From Mycolicibacter sinensis (lineage in GTDB: Bacteria; Actinomycetota; Actinomycetes; Mycobacteriales; Mycobacteriaceae): a stretch of 64,000 nt of DNA. This document shows, one piece after another, positions 18,399 to 26,775 of the stretch; the stretch's first letter is position 1; each line of letters begins with the position of its first letter. The stretch spans positions 1 to 64,000 of the forward strand of contig NZ_LZJK01000153.1 in assembly GCF_001667945.1 (NCBI RefSeq), read 5' to 3'. The notes under the pieces are model-generated. The model was not told the origin of the DNA, did not search any database, and saw only the letters and a list, made by a program, of their open reading frames with translations. The position numbers were made by a program, and so were the translations under genes.

Positions 18399-18628
18399 CC
18401 GGCGAGCTGCAGCAGCTGCTGGACCGCCGGCTGAGCATCCGCCAGCTGTTCTACCTGGCCGTCCTGGGATGGGTGCTGCTCGGCGTCTACCTGGTGATTG
18501 GAGTGTTCTGGGCCGGCAGCCATTACCAGCACCTGGGCGAGGTCCGCGGCGCCGACAAGGTGTTCTCCGTTCTCGGCGAGATCGTCGCCTGGCCGGTACT
18601 GATCATCGCCGATATCCAACTACGCTGA
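18395..18628 (+). CDS. Small membrane protein, 77 aa
   Basis: It starts in the ATGA overlap with the oxygenase gene, so translation is coupled. One long hydrophobic helix (about residues 19-45, FYLAVLGWVLLGVYLVIGVFW) and a second weaker one near the C-terminus (VAWPVLIIADI) are visible. No family is recognised. Position suggests an accessory or anchoring partner of the DUF2236 oxygenase. Confidence 0.7.
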   Translation: MTGELQQLLDRRLSIRQLFYLAVLGWVLLGVYLVIGVFWAGSHYQHLGEVRGADKVFSVLGEIVAWPVLIIADIQLR

Positions 18629-18632
18629 ACCG

Positions 18633-19247
18633 GTGCCGGAACCCGCCGCCAACCGGTCCCGCGCCGAGCATCTCGGTCCACAGCGCCGTCGCCCGCAGGT
18701 GCTCGACGCCGCCTTGCAGATCGCGGCGGACCACGGCGTCGCGGGGGTGACCATGGCGGCCATCGCCGAGCGCATCGGGGTCACCCGCCCGGTGGTGTAC
18801 GCCTGTTACGACGGCCGCGGCGAGGTGCTGGCCGCACTGCTCGACCGGGAGACCGAGCTGATGCTCACCAGCCTGCTCGCCGAGTTGCCGCCGCAGCGGG
18901 CCGGCAGTGTCGAGGACCGGTTCGTCGCGGGCTTCTGCGCGTTCCTGTCCACCGTGCGTGAGCGCCCGGCGTCGTGGCGGATCATCTTCACCGCCGACCA
19001 GGACCCGGTGCTGGCGGCCGCCGTCGTCTCGGGCCGGGCCCGGCTCACCGAGCGGGTCGCCACGGTGATGCGGCCGCTGCTGAAACAGCGCGCACAGTCC
19101 GAGCGCACGCTGGCCGCGCTCACCGAGGTGTTCCTGGCCATCGGTGAAGCCGCCGCCCGCATGTTGCTCGATGCCGAGCAGCAGTGGACGCCCGAAAGCC
19201 TGGCCGAGATCGTCGGCCGCGCCGCCTACCGGACGTTTGCGATCTAG
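18633..19247 (+). CDS. TetR family transcriptional regulator
   Basis: A 204-residue regulator with an N-terminal TetR HTH (residues 22-66: VLDAALQIAADHGVAGVTMAAIAERIGVTRPVVYACY) and an all-helical ligand-binding C-terminus. The GTG start is 4 bp after the small membrane protein stop, so it is the third gene of the oxygenase unit and probably autoregulates through the inverted repeat upstream of that unit. The ligand is unknown. Confidence 0.9.
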   Translation: MPEPAANRSRAEHLGPQRRRPQVLDAALQIAADHGVAGVTMAAIAERIGVTRPVVYACYDGRGEVLAALLDRETELMLTSLLAELPPQRAGSVEDRFVAGFCAFLSTVRERPASWRIIFTADQDPVLAAAVVSGRARLTERVATVMRPLLKQRAQSERTLAALTEVFLAIGEAAARMLLDAEQQWTPESLAEIVGRAAYRTFAI

Positions 19248-19298
19248 GCGGTATGCCAGAATGTTGCGCAGTCACCCGGGTGAATGTGAGGAGTCGAA

Positions 19299-19550
19299 GT
19301 GGCCAGTACCGAAGTGGAGCGCCATGGTGTTGACACCGCCGAGGTGCCGTCCGCGGCGTGGGGCTGGAGCGCGATCAATTACCGCACCTGGCACATCGTC
19401 GGCCTGGGCATCGTCGGGTTCCTGCTGCTGATGCTGCGGGGCAACCACATCGGCCACGTCGAAGACTATTTCCTGCTCGGGTTCGCCGCGCTGTCGCTGT
19501 TCGTCGTGGCGCGCGACATCATCGGCCGCAAGCGCGGCTGGCTGCGCTGA
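19299..19550 (+). CDS. DUF2631 membrane protein (Rv2876-like)
   Basis: An 83-residue protein with a GTG start preceded by a GTGAGGAG ribosome-binding region. Two hydrophobic helices are visible (VGLGIVGFLLLMLRG and YFLLGFAALSLFVVA) with a basic C-terminus RKRGWLR. The sequence matches the actinobacterial DUF2631 family, represented by Rv2876 next to rlmN in H37Rv. It is convergent with rlmN, with 6 bp between stops. Function unknown. Confidence 0.8.
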   Translation: MASTEVERHGVDTAEVPSAAWGWSAINYRTWHIVGLGIVGFLLLMLRGNHIGHVEDYFLLGFAALSLFVVARDIIGRKRGWLR

Positions 19551-19556
19551 ACCCCA

Positions 19557-20651
19557 CTACTGGCTGTCGGCCGCCAACTGGCCACAGGCGGCTGCGATCT
19601 CGCGGCCCCGGGTGTCGCGCACGGTGCATTCCACGCCCTGGGCCCGCACCCGCCGGACGAACTCCCGCTCCACCGGTTTGGGACTGGCGTCCCAGTCACT
19701 GCCGGGTGTCGGATTGAGCGGAATCAGGTTGACGTGCACCAACTGGCCGAGCGCCTGGTGCAGCTTGCGGCCCAAGAGGTCCGCGCGCCAGGGCTGGTCG
19801 TTGACGTCGCGGATCAACGCATATTCCACCGACACCCGCCGGCCGGTGACATCGGCGTAGTAGCGGGCGGCGTCGAGCGCTTCGGCGACCTTCCAGCGAT
19901 TGTTGACCGGCACCAGGGTGTCGCGGAGCTCGTCATCGGGGGTGTGCAGCGACAGCGCCAGCGTCACGCCCAGACCCTCATCGGCGAGCTTGCGGATCGC
20001 CGGGGCCAGCCCGACCGTCGACACCGTCACCGATCGCGTCGAGATGCCGAACCCGTTGGGTGGCGGCGCGGTGATCCGGCGGACGGCGGCCACCACCCGG
20101 GCGTAATTGGCCAGCGGCTCCCCCATGCCCATGAACACGATGTTGGAGAGCCGACCGTGATCACGATCCCGTAGTTCGACGGCGGCGGCGCGGACCTGCT
20201 CGAGGATCTCGGCGGTGGACAGATTGCGGGTGAGCCCGGCCTGGCCGGTCGCGCAGAACGGGCAGGCCATGCCGCAGCCGGCCTGCGAGGAGATGCAGAC
20301 GGTGTTGCGGCGCGGGTAGCGCATCAGCACCGACTCGAACTTGGTGTGGTCATGGGCGCGCCACAGCGTCTTGCGCGTCTCGCCGGCGTCGCATTCGATC
20401 TCGCTCGCGGCGGTCAACAGGGTGGGAAACAGCGCGTCGGCCACCGCGGAGCGCACCGCGGCCGGCAGGTCGGTCATCTGCTGCGGGTCGGCGTTCAACC
20501 GGCCGTAATAGTGGTTCGCCAGCTGGTTGGCCCGAAACGCCGGCAGGTCCAGTTCGGCGACGGCGGCGGCGCGGCCGATCGGGTCGAGGTCGGCGAGGTG
20601 CCGCGGCGGCAGGGCGCGTCGCGGTGCGGTGAATACCAGCTGTGGCTTCAT
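19557..20651 (-). CDS. rlmN: Dual-specificity 23S rRNA/tRNA adenine-C2 methyltransferase RlmN
   Basis: A radical-SAM enzyme methylating A2503 of 23S rRNA (and A37 of some tRNAs). The 364-residue protein carries the radical-SAM cluster motif Cys126-x3-Cys130-x2-Cys133 (GCGMACPFC), the SAM-binding GMGEP motif, and a C-terminal ECTVRD with the methyl-carrying Cys. It lies downstream of cdsA on the same strand (24-bp gap), as in Rv2880c-Rv2881c. Confidence 0.96.
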   Translation of the reverse strand: MKPQLVFTAPRRALPPRHLADLDPIGRAAAVAELDLPAFRANQLANHYYGRLNADPQQMTDLPAAVRSAVADALFPTLLTAASEIECDAGETRKTLWRAHDHTKFESVLMRYPRRNTVCISSQAGCGMACPFCATGQAGLTRNLSTAEILEQVRAAAVELRDRDHGRLSNIVFMGMGEPLANYARVVAAVRRITAPPPNGFGISTRSVTVSTVGLAPAIRKLADEGLGVTLALSLHTPDDELRDTLVPVNNRWKVAEALDAARYYADVTGRRVSVEYALIRDVNDQPWRADLLGRKLHQALGQLVHVNLIPLNPTPGSDWDASPKPVEREFVRRVRAQGVECTVRDTRGREIAAACGQLAADSQ

Positions 20652-20675
20652 GATCCGTTTCAGTATGCCCGCGGC

Positions 20676-21533
20676 TCAGGGCAGGACGGTCAGCACGATC
20701 CAGGTCACCACGGCCGCGGGCAGCAGCGCGTCGAGCCGGTCCATGATCCCGCCGTGGCCCGGCAGCAGCCGGCCCATGTCCTTGATGCCCAGGTCGCGTT
20801 TGACCTGCGACTCGATGAGGTCGCCGAAGACCCCGGTGAACACCAGCAGCAGCCCCAGCGGCAGCCCCACCCACCACGGCCGGCCGAGGAACACCGTCAC
20901 CGCGAACACCGCCGCGGCCACACCGAGCACCAGCGATCCGGCGAAACCCTCCCAGGACTTCTTCGGGCTGATCGCCGGCGCCATCGGATGCTTGCCGAAC
21001 AGCACACCGACGGCGTAGCCGCCGATGTCGGAGAAGACCACCGGGAACAGCAGGCACAGCACCCGGCCCGGACCGTCGTCGCGGAAGACCAGCAGGGCCG
21101 CGAAGCTCATGCACAGCGGCACCCAGACCGCGATCAGGATCATCGCCGACATGTCCCGCAGGTAGTTGACCGGGGCGTGGTGCAGCCCTTGGTCGACCAG
21201 CCGCCACATCATGGCGACCACGACGGTGGCACCGAACGCGCCGAGCACTCCGCGGGCTCCGAACGGCAGCGACAGCCACAGCATCGCCTGGCCGCCGAGC
21301 GCCAGCGGCAGGAACGGCACGTCGTAGCCGACTTCCCGCAGCCGCCGGGTGATCTCGTGGGTGGCGATCGGAGTGGCCACCGCCAGGATCAGCACCCAGA
21401 AGCGCGGGGCGAACAGCAGCGTGTAGACCAGCAGCCCGCCGAGCACCGCCCCCACGACGATCGCGGCGGGGAGATTGCGTCCCGCCCGCGACTGCTTGTG
21501 ACCGGTATCTGCACCGGTGTCGTTGTCTGTCAC
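20676..21533 (-). CDS. cdsA: Phosphatidate cytidylyltransferase CdsA
   Basis: Makes CDP-diacylglycerol, the precursor of phosphatidylinositol, PIMs and cardiolipin. The 285-residue membrane protein has about seven hydrophobic segments and the C-terminal CDP-DAG synthase signature (ESQVKRDLGIKDMG followed by GHGGIMDRLD). The hydrophilic N-terminal tail of about 25 residues is usual for mycobacteria. It lies between frr and rlmN in the conserved order. Confidence 0.95.
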   Translation of the reverse strand: MTDNDTGADTGHKQSRAGRNLPAAIVVGAVLGGLLVYTLLFAPRFWVLILAVATPIATHEITRRLREVGYDVPFLPLALGGQAMLWLSLPFGARGVLGAFGATVVVAMMWRLVDQGLHHAPVNYLRDMSAMILIAVWVPLCMSFAALLVFRDDGPGRVLCLLFPVVFSDIGGYAVGVLFGKHPMAPAISPKKSWEGFAGSLVLGVAAAVFAVTVFLGRPWWVGLPLGLLLVFTGVFGDLIESQVKRDLGIKDMGRLLPGHGGIMDRLDALLPAAVVTWIVLTVLP

Positions 21534-21555
21534 GGGTTTTGACTGCTGACGGCCG

Positions 21556-22113
21556 TTAGACCTCCAGCAACTCGCCTTCTTTGTGCTTGACCAGTTCGTC
21601 GATCTGGCTCACGTACTGCTGGGTGGAGCGGTCCAGGTCCTTCTCGGCCCGGCCGACCTCATCCTCGCCGGCGTCGCCGTCCTTGCGGATGCGGTGCAGC
21701 TCCTCCATCGCCTTGCGGCGGATGTTGCGCACCGAGACCTTGGCGTCCTCACCCTTGGCCTTGGCCTGCTTGACCAGCTCCTTGCGCCGTTCCTCGGTGA
21801 GCTGCGGCACCGAGACCCGGATCAGCGAACCGTCGTTGCTGGGGTTCAGGCCCAGATCGGAGTTGCGGATCGCGGTCTCGATGGCGCCCAGCTGGGACGC
21901 CTCGTAGGGCTTGATCACCACCAGCCGTGCCTCGGGGACGTTGATGCTGCACAGCTGGGTGATCGGGGTGGGCGACCCGTAGTAGTCGATGACGATCCGG
22001 GAGAACATTCCCGGGTTGGCCCGGCCGGTGCGAATGGTCGCCAGGTCGTCGCGAGCCACCGCCACGGCCTTCTCCATCTTCTCTTCGGCATCGAAGAGCG
22101 CCTCGTCAATCAT
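21556..22113 (-). CDS. frr: Ribosome-recycling factor Frr
   Basis: Splits post-termination ribosomes together with EF-G. From ATG 22113 the protein is 185 residues, the family length, starting MIDEALFDAEEKMEKAV; the frame is open 13 codons further but without homology. The conserved RTGRANPGMF and the C-terminal helix ending VKHKEGELLEV are present. It follows pyrH with a 42-bp gap. Confidence 0.97.
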   Translation of the reverse strand: MIDEALFDAEEKMEKAVAVARDDLATIRTGRANPGMFSRIVIDYYGSPTPITQLCSINVPEARLVVIKPYEASQLGAIETAIRNSDLGLNPSNDGSLIRVSVPQLTEERRKELVKQAKAKGEDAKVSVRNIRRKAMEELHRIRKDGDAGEDEVGRAEKDLDRSTQQYVSQIDELVKHKEGELLEV

Positions 22114-22155
22114 CTGTGCCGTCCTCTCCCCCGCAAGCGGGTGGTACCCCACTTC

Positions 22156-22905
22156 TCAGGTGGTGACCAGTGTTCCGATCTTCTCACCCGCGACCGCCCG
22201 CGCGATATTTCCGTCCGTCAGCAGGTTGAACACCAGGATCGGCATGCCATTGTCCATACAAAGGCTGAACGCGGTGGCGTCGGCCACCCGCAGCCCGCGG
22301 TCGATGACCTCGCGGTGACTGATCGCGGTCAGCAGTTCGGCATCGGGGTTGACCCGCGGATCCTCGGTGAACACCCCGTCGACGGCCTTGGCCATCAGCA
22401 CCACCTCGGCACCGATCTCCAGCGCTCGCTGGGCGGCGGTGGTGTCGGTGGAGAAGTACGGCAGCCCCATGCCGGCACCGAAGATCACCACCCGCCCCTT
22501 CTCCAGGTGCCGCTGGGCGCGCAGCGGAATGTAGGGCTCGGCGACCTGCCCCATGGTGATCGCGGTCTGCACCCGGGTGTCGATGCCTTCTTTTTCCAAG
22601 AAGTCTTGTAGCGCAAGGCTGTTCATCACGGTGCCGAGCATGCCCATATAGTCCGAGCGCATCCGCTCCATGCCGCGCTGCTGCAGCTGCGCGCCGCGGA
22701 AGAAGTTGCCGCCGCCGATGACAACCGCGACCTGCACGCCGTCGCGGACCACTTCGGCGATCTGGCGGGCGACCTGGGCGACGACGTCGGGGTCAAGCCC
22801 GACCTGCCCGCCGCCGAACATCTCCCCACCGAGTTTGAGCAGCACCCGGGAGTAATGGGGGCGGCCGGTCGGTGAGACCCGGTCGGTACTCGTCGGCTCC
22901 GTCAT
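22156..22905 (-). CDS. pyrH: UMP kinase PyrH
   Basis: Phosphorylates UMP to UDP; hexameric amino-acid-kinase family. From ATG 22905 it is 249 residues. The frame is open to 23136, but that extension crosses the divergent promoter region and is not conserved. Motifs: LLKLGGEMFGG, GGGNFFRG (ATP/UMP site) and TDTTAAQRALEI. It diverges from the ArsR-led operon across 177 bp. Confidence 0.97.
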   Translation of the reverse strand: MTEPTSTDRVSPTGRPHYSRVLLKLGGEMFGGGQVGLDPDVVAQVARQIAEVVRDGVQVAVVIGGGNFFRGAQLQQRGMERMRSDYMGMLGTVMNSLALQDFLEKEGIDTRVQTAITMGQVAEPYIPLRAQRHLEKGRVVIFGAGMGLPYFSTDTTAAQRALEIGAEVVLMAKAVDGVFTEDPRVNPDAELLTAISHREVIDRGLRVADATAFSLCMDNGMPILVFNLLTDGNIARAVAGEKIGTLVTT

Positions 22906-23037
22906 CAGGCTCCTCGGGCTCCGCGCATGACAGCGCCATCGCGGAAATCGGTCGCGACGGCACCTGTCATCCTGCCCTACCGGGCCGGTCAAAGGGTGCC
23001 CGGGGTCGAGACCCAGACCGCGCAACATCACAACAGA

Positions 23038-23051
23038 TGAAAAATTTTTCA
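23038..23051. promoter_or_regulatory. Perfect palindrome, candidate ArsR-family operator
   Basis: TGAAAAATTTTTCA, a 14-bp perfect palindrome and by far the most AT-rich spot in a GC-rich neighbourhood, 31 bp before the likely GTG of the ArsR gene and in the pyrH/arsR divergent region. ArsR/SmtB repressors bind AT-rich 12-2-12 type palindromes near their own promoter, so autoregulation of the downstream operon is the natural reading. Confidence 0.6.
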
Positions 23052-23082
23052 ATTGATGGCTTTCTGCTGCTATGGTGGGCCC

Positions 23083-23412
23083 GTGCCGAACTCGCTGCAC
23101 CAGGTGAAGGCCGAATTCTTCAAGACGCTGGGTCACCCGACCCGGATCCGGGTACTGGAGCTACTCGCCGAACGCGATCGAACCGTCGGCGAGCTGCTTC
23201 CCGAGATCGGCGTGGAGGCGTCCAACCTGTCCCAGCAGCTGGCCGTGCTTCGGCGCGCGGGCGTGGTGATGGCGACCAAGGAGGGCAACACAGTGGTCTA
23301 CTCCATCGCCTCACCGGTGATCACCGAACTGCTCGCGGTGGCGCGCAAGGCGCTGACCGGACTGCTGGCCGATCAGATCGCGATTCTCGACGATCTACGG
23401 GCCGGCCGATGA
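23083..23412 (+). CDS. ArsR family transcriptional regulator (Rv0081-like)
   Basis: From GTG 23083 it is 109 residues; a frame open to 23053 (ATG 23056) would place the start against the palindrome. The winged HTH is clear: FKTLGHPTRIRVLELLAERDRTVGELLPEIGVEASNLSQQLAVLRRAGVV, then the wing KEGNTVVYSI. No metal-binding Cys cluster is visible. It is the first gene of a run coupled by stop/start overlaps through 30363, the arrangement of Rv0081-Rv0087 in M. tuberculosis, where Rv0081 is a hypoxia-linked regulator. Confidence 0.9.
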   Translation: MPNSLHQVKAEFFKTLGHPTRIRVLELLAERDRTVGELLPEIGVEASNLSQQLAVLRRAGVVMATKEGNTVVYSIASPVITELLAVARKALTGLLADQIAILDDLRAGR

Positions 23413-23882
23413 GCTGGCTCTCGCGGATCCGGAGGCTCGGCCGGATCACCGAACCGGCCGGTGCTCGTCCTCCGGCCCAGCCACCCGGCGGGCTGGCCGG
23501 CTCGGTGCAGGTCCGCCATGTCGACGCCGGATCGTGCAACGGCTGCGAAATCGAGATCGCCGGGGCCTTCGGCCCGGTGTATGACGCCGAACGGTTCGGC
23601 GCCCGGCTTGTCGCGTCCCCCCGGCACGCCGACGCACTGCTGGTCACCGGGGTGGTCACCCGCAATATGGCCGAACCGCTGCGCAACACCGTCGGGGCCA
23701 CGCCGAAGCCGCGGCGGGTCATCGCCTGCGGTGACTGCGCGCTGAACCGCGGGGTGTTCGCGCAGGCCTACGGAACGGTAGGCGCTGTCGGTGAGATCGT
23801 GCCGGTGGACGTCGAGATTCCCGGCTGCCCGCCCACTCCCGACCAGATCGTCGCCGCGCTCCGGTCGGTGACCGGAAGGTGA
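23409..23882 (+). CDS. NuoB/HycG-like iron-sulphur subunit (Rv0082-like)
   Basis: A 157-residue member of the NADH-ubiquinone oxidoreductase 20 kDa / hydrogenase small-subunit family. Cysteines for one [4Fe-4S] cluster are visible at 43 and 46 (GSCNGCE), 107 (ACGDC, with an extra Cys110) and 140 (GCPPTP). It starts in an ATGA overlap with arsR and its stop overlaps the next GTG. Unlike the neighbouring large subunit it keeps its cluster ligands, so it can still carry electrons. Confidence 0.9.
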   Translation: MSWLSRIRRLGRITEPAGARPPAQPPGGLAGSVQVRHVDAGSCNGCEIEIAGAFGPVYDAERFGARLVASPRHADALLVTGVVTRNMAEPLRNTVGATPKPRRVIACGDCALNRGVFAQAYGTVGAVGEIVPVDVEIPGCPPTPDQIVAALRSVTGR

Positions 23883-25816
23883 CTGAGCCCCACCCCATGC
23901 GTCGCAACGCGGTTGGCCCGTTGCTCAGTGGTGCGACGACGATCGGAGTGGGCGCCGCCGGAGTCGGTGTCGGGTTGACCGGCGTGTTCGGTGCCGTGCC
24001 GGCGGTCCGGATCGGCTGGCTGCTTCCGCTGGCCGGCGTGCAGCTGCGGGTGGAGCCGGTCGGCGGCTTTTTCATGGTGCTGACCGGCGCGGTGGCGGTG
24101 GCGGCCGGCCTGTATTGGATCGGCTACTGCCGTCGCGAGCGGTTCGGTGCCATTCCGCTGACGGCGCTGCCGGTGTTCGTCGGCACGCTGCTGGCCGTCC
24201 CGGCGGCCGGATCGGTGACCACGTTCCTGTTCGCCTGGGAGCTGATGGCGCTGACGTCGCTGGTGTTGGTGCTCACCGATGCGCAGCGCAGCGAAGTGCG
24301 CTCGGCCGCGCTGATTTACGCGGTCATGACACAGCTGGGCTTCGTGACGCTGCTGTTGGGGATGGTCATCCTGGCGGCGGCCGCCGGTGACGACTTCAGC
24401 GGAATCGGCACGGTGCCCGACGGCGTGCGCCACACCGTATTCGTGTTGACCCTGATCGGTTTCGGCTCCAAGGCCGGGCTGCTGCCGTTGCACGCCTGGC
24501 TGCCGCGGGCGCACCCGGAGGCGCCGAGCCCGGTCTCGGCGCTGCTCAGCGCCGCCATGGTCAATCTCGGTGTCTACGGCATCATCCGCATCGACCTGCA
24601 GCTGTTGGGGCCCGGTCCGCGCTGGTGGGCGTTGGTGCTGCTGATCGCCGGTGGCGCGTCGGCGGTGTACGGGGTGTTGCAGGCCTCGGTGGCCACCGAT
24701 CTCAAACGGCTGCTTGCCTATTCGACGACGGAGAACATCGGGCTGATCACCCTGGCGTTGGGCGCCGCGATGTTGCTGGCGGGTGCCGGATCACGGCCGG
24801 CCGCGGCGGTGGCACTCACCGCGGCGCTGCTGCACCTGATCGCCCACAGTGCGTTCAAAAGCCTCGGGTTCTTCGCGGCCGGATCCGTGCTGACCGCGAC
24901 CGGCCTGCGCGACCTGGACCGGCTCGGCGGCCTGGCCCGCCGGATGCCGGTCACCACCGCGCTGTTCGGGGTGGCCGCGCTCGGCGCCGCCGGATTGCCG
25001 TTGGGCGCGGGCTTCGTCAGCGAATGGCTGCTGCTGCAGTCATTGATGCACGCCCGGCCCGGCCATGACGCCACCATCGCGCTGGTGACGCCGCTGGCGG
25101 TCGCGGCGGTGGCGCTGACCGCCGGACTGGGGGTGGCCGCGATGGTCAAGGCGTTCGGGATCGGATTCCTGGCCCGCCCGCGCACCGACGCCGCTGCGTC
25201 GGCGCGGGAATCCCCCGTCACGATGATCGCGGCGATGGCGCTGCCCGCGGCCGCCTGTGTGGTGCTGGCCGTCGCCCCCGGTGCGGTGGCTCCGATGCTG
25301 AACCGGGTGCTCGACGCGCTGACGTTCACCGACGCCCCGACGCTCGGGGCGTTCCTGCAGCTGCCCGGCTTGCACGGTTCCATCGCCCCGGGCGTGCTGG
25401 CCACCACCCTGGCCGCCGCCGTCCTACTGGTGTCGATCGGCGCCCGGTGGCGCTCGCGGCATCGTCCCGACCCGGCCACCGTGCCGCTGTGGGCGTGCGG
25501 CGCCGACGATCTGACCCCGCGCATGCAATACACCGCGACGTCCTTCGCCCAACCCCTGCAGCAGGTCTTCGACGACGTGCTGCGCTTCGAGACCGGTGTC
25601 GAGGTGAGCGGCCCGGCAGCGCCGACCTATGTGGTCGACCGGATCGCCTATCGAGCGCGGTCCGCCGACGTCATCGAGGACCGCTGGTATGCCCCGGTAC
25701 TGAAGGCCGTCGCCGCGGCCGCGCAGCTGGTCCGGCGCGCCCACACCGGCAGCGTGCACCTGTACCTGGCCTACGGCGCGCTGGGCGTGCTGATCGCCCT
25801 GCTGGTGGCGCGATGA
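23879..25816 (+). CDS. Proton-conducting membrane subunit, NuoL/HycC/HyfB family (Rv0083-like)
   Basis: A 645-residue polytopic protein with the antiporter-like (Proton_antipo_M) core: an ELMALTSLVLV helix, GFGSKAGLLPLHAWLPRAHPEAPSPVSALLSAAMVNLGVYG and the LKRLLAYSTTENIG motif with its conserved lysine. About 14-16 hydrophobic segments. The GTG start overlaps the previous stop (GTGA). Family members pump or gate protons or sodium in complex I, Mrp antiporters and formate hydrogenlyase. Confidence 0.9.
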   Translation: MTEPHPMRRNAVGPLLSGATTIGVGAAGVGVGLTGVFGAVPAVRIGWLLPLAGVQLRVEPVGGFFMVLTGAVAVAAGLYWIGYCRRERFGAIPLTALPVFVGTLLAVPAAGSVTTFLFAWELMALTSLVLVLTDAQRSEVRSAALIYAVMTQLGFVTLLLGMVILAAAAGDDFSGIGTVPDGVRHTVFVLTLIGFGSKAGLLPLHAWLPRAHPEAPSPVSALLSAAMVNLGVYGIIRIDLQLLGPGPRWWALVLLIAGGASAVYGVLQASVATDLKRLLAYSTTENIGLITLALGAAMLLAGAGSRPAAAVALTAALLHLIAHSAFKSLGFFAAGSVLTATGLRDLDRLGGLARRMPVTTALFGVAALGAAGLPLGAGFVSEWLLLQSLMHARPGHDATIALVTPLAVAAVALTAGLGVAAMVKAFGIGFLARPRTDAAASARESPVTMIAAMALPAAACVVLAVAPGAVAPMLNRVLDALTFTDAPTLGAFLQLPGLHGSIAPGVLATTLAAAVLLVSIGARWRSRHRPDPATVPLWACGADDLTPRMQYTATSFAQPLQQVFDDVLRFETGVEVSGPAAPTYVVDRIAYRARSADVIEDRWYAPVLKAVAAAAQLVRRAHTGSVHLYLAYGALGVLIALLVAR

Positions 25817-26775
25817 CCGCGATGGCCTACCTGGCGGGTTTCATCCAGGTCAGCGGCGTCGTCGTCGGCACACCACTGGTCATCGGCCTGATGCGCCAGA
25901 TCCGGGCGCGGGCCGAGGGCCGCGCCGGTGCCGGGATCTGGCAGCCGTGGCGTGACCTGCGCAAGCTGTTCGGCAAGCAGCTGCTCCACCCGCGCGGCAC
26001 CACCTGGGTGTTCGCCGCGGCGCCGGCCGCACTGGCCGCCACCACGCTGGTCATCGTCGCCACCGCACCGCTGGTGGCCACCGACTCGCCGCTGGACCCG
26101 GTCGCCGACCTGATCACCGTGGTGGGGCTGCTGTTTCTGGGGACCGTGGCGCTCACGCTGGCCGGGATCGACACCGCGACGGCGTTCGGCGGGATGGGCG
26201 CCAGCCGCGAGATCACCATCGCAGCACTGGTCGAACCGACCATCCTGCTGGCGGTGTTCGCGTTGTCGATCCCGGCGGGCTCGGCCAACCTGGGCGCCAT
26301 CGTCGGCAACACCCTCGCGCATCCCGGCCAGGTGTTCTCGTTGGCCAGTGCGCTGGCGTTCGTCGCGCTGTGCATCGTCATCGTCGCCGAGACCGGCCGG
26401 CTGCCGGTGGACAATCCGTCGACCCACCTGGAGCTGACGATGGTGCACGAGGCGATGGTGCTGGAATACGCCGGTCCCAAGCTGGCCCTGGTCGAGTGGG
26501 CCGCCGGCATGCGGCTGACGGTGCTGCTGGCGCTGCTGGCCAACCTGTTCTTCCCGTGGGGCATCGCCGGGGCGAATCCGAGCCCGGTCGACCTGGCGGT
26601 GGGCGCCGGTGCGATCGCGATCAAGGTCGCTCTGCTGGCGAGTGCGCTGGCCGTTATCGAGGTGTTCCTCGCCAAGCTGCGACTGTTCCGGGTGCCCGAA
26701 TTGCTGGCCGGGTCCTTCCTGTTGGCGTTGCTGGCGGTGACGGCGGCGAACTTCTTCACCGGGGCGGGCCGATGA
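25813..26775 (+). CDS. hycD: NuoH/HycD-like membrane anchor subunit
   Basis: A 320-residue membrane protein of the complex-I subunit-1 family. I start it at ATG 25813, in ATGA overlap with the previous gene; the open frame continues upstream only as antisense-like sequence. The diagnostic loop ETGRLPVDNPSTHLELTMVHEAM is present and about eight hydrophobic helices can be seen. It joins the membrane arm to the hydrophilic subunits. It corresponds to Rv0084 (hycD). Confidence 0.92.
   Translation: MTAMAYLAGFIQVSGVVVGTPLVIGLMRQIRARAEGRAGAGIWQPWRDLRKLFGKQLLHPRGTTWVFAAAPAALAATTLVIVATAPLVATDSPLDPVADLITVVGLLFLGTVALTLAGIDTATAFGGMGASREITIAALVEPTILLAVFALSIPAGSANLGAIVGNTLAHPGQVFSLASALAFVALCIVIVAETGRLPVDNPSTHLELTMVHEAMVLEYAGPKLALVEWAAGMRLTVLLALLANLFFPWGIAGANPSPVDLAVGAGAIAIKVALLASALAVIEVFLAKLRLFRVPELLAGSFLLALLAVTAANFFTGAGR

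Noticed and set aside
22906..23082. DosR-type box upstream of the ArsR operon, expected from hypoxia regulation in M. tuberculosis
   Set aside because: No sequence resembling GGGACTT-N-GTCC was seen in the intergenic region.
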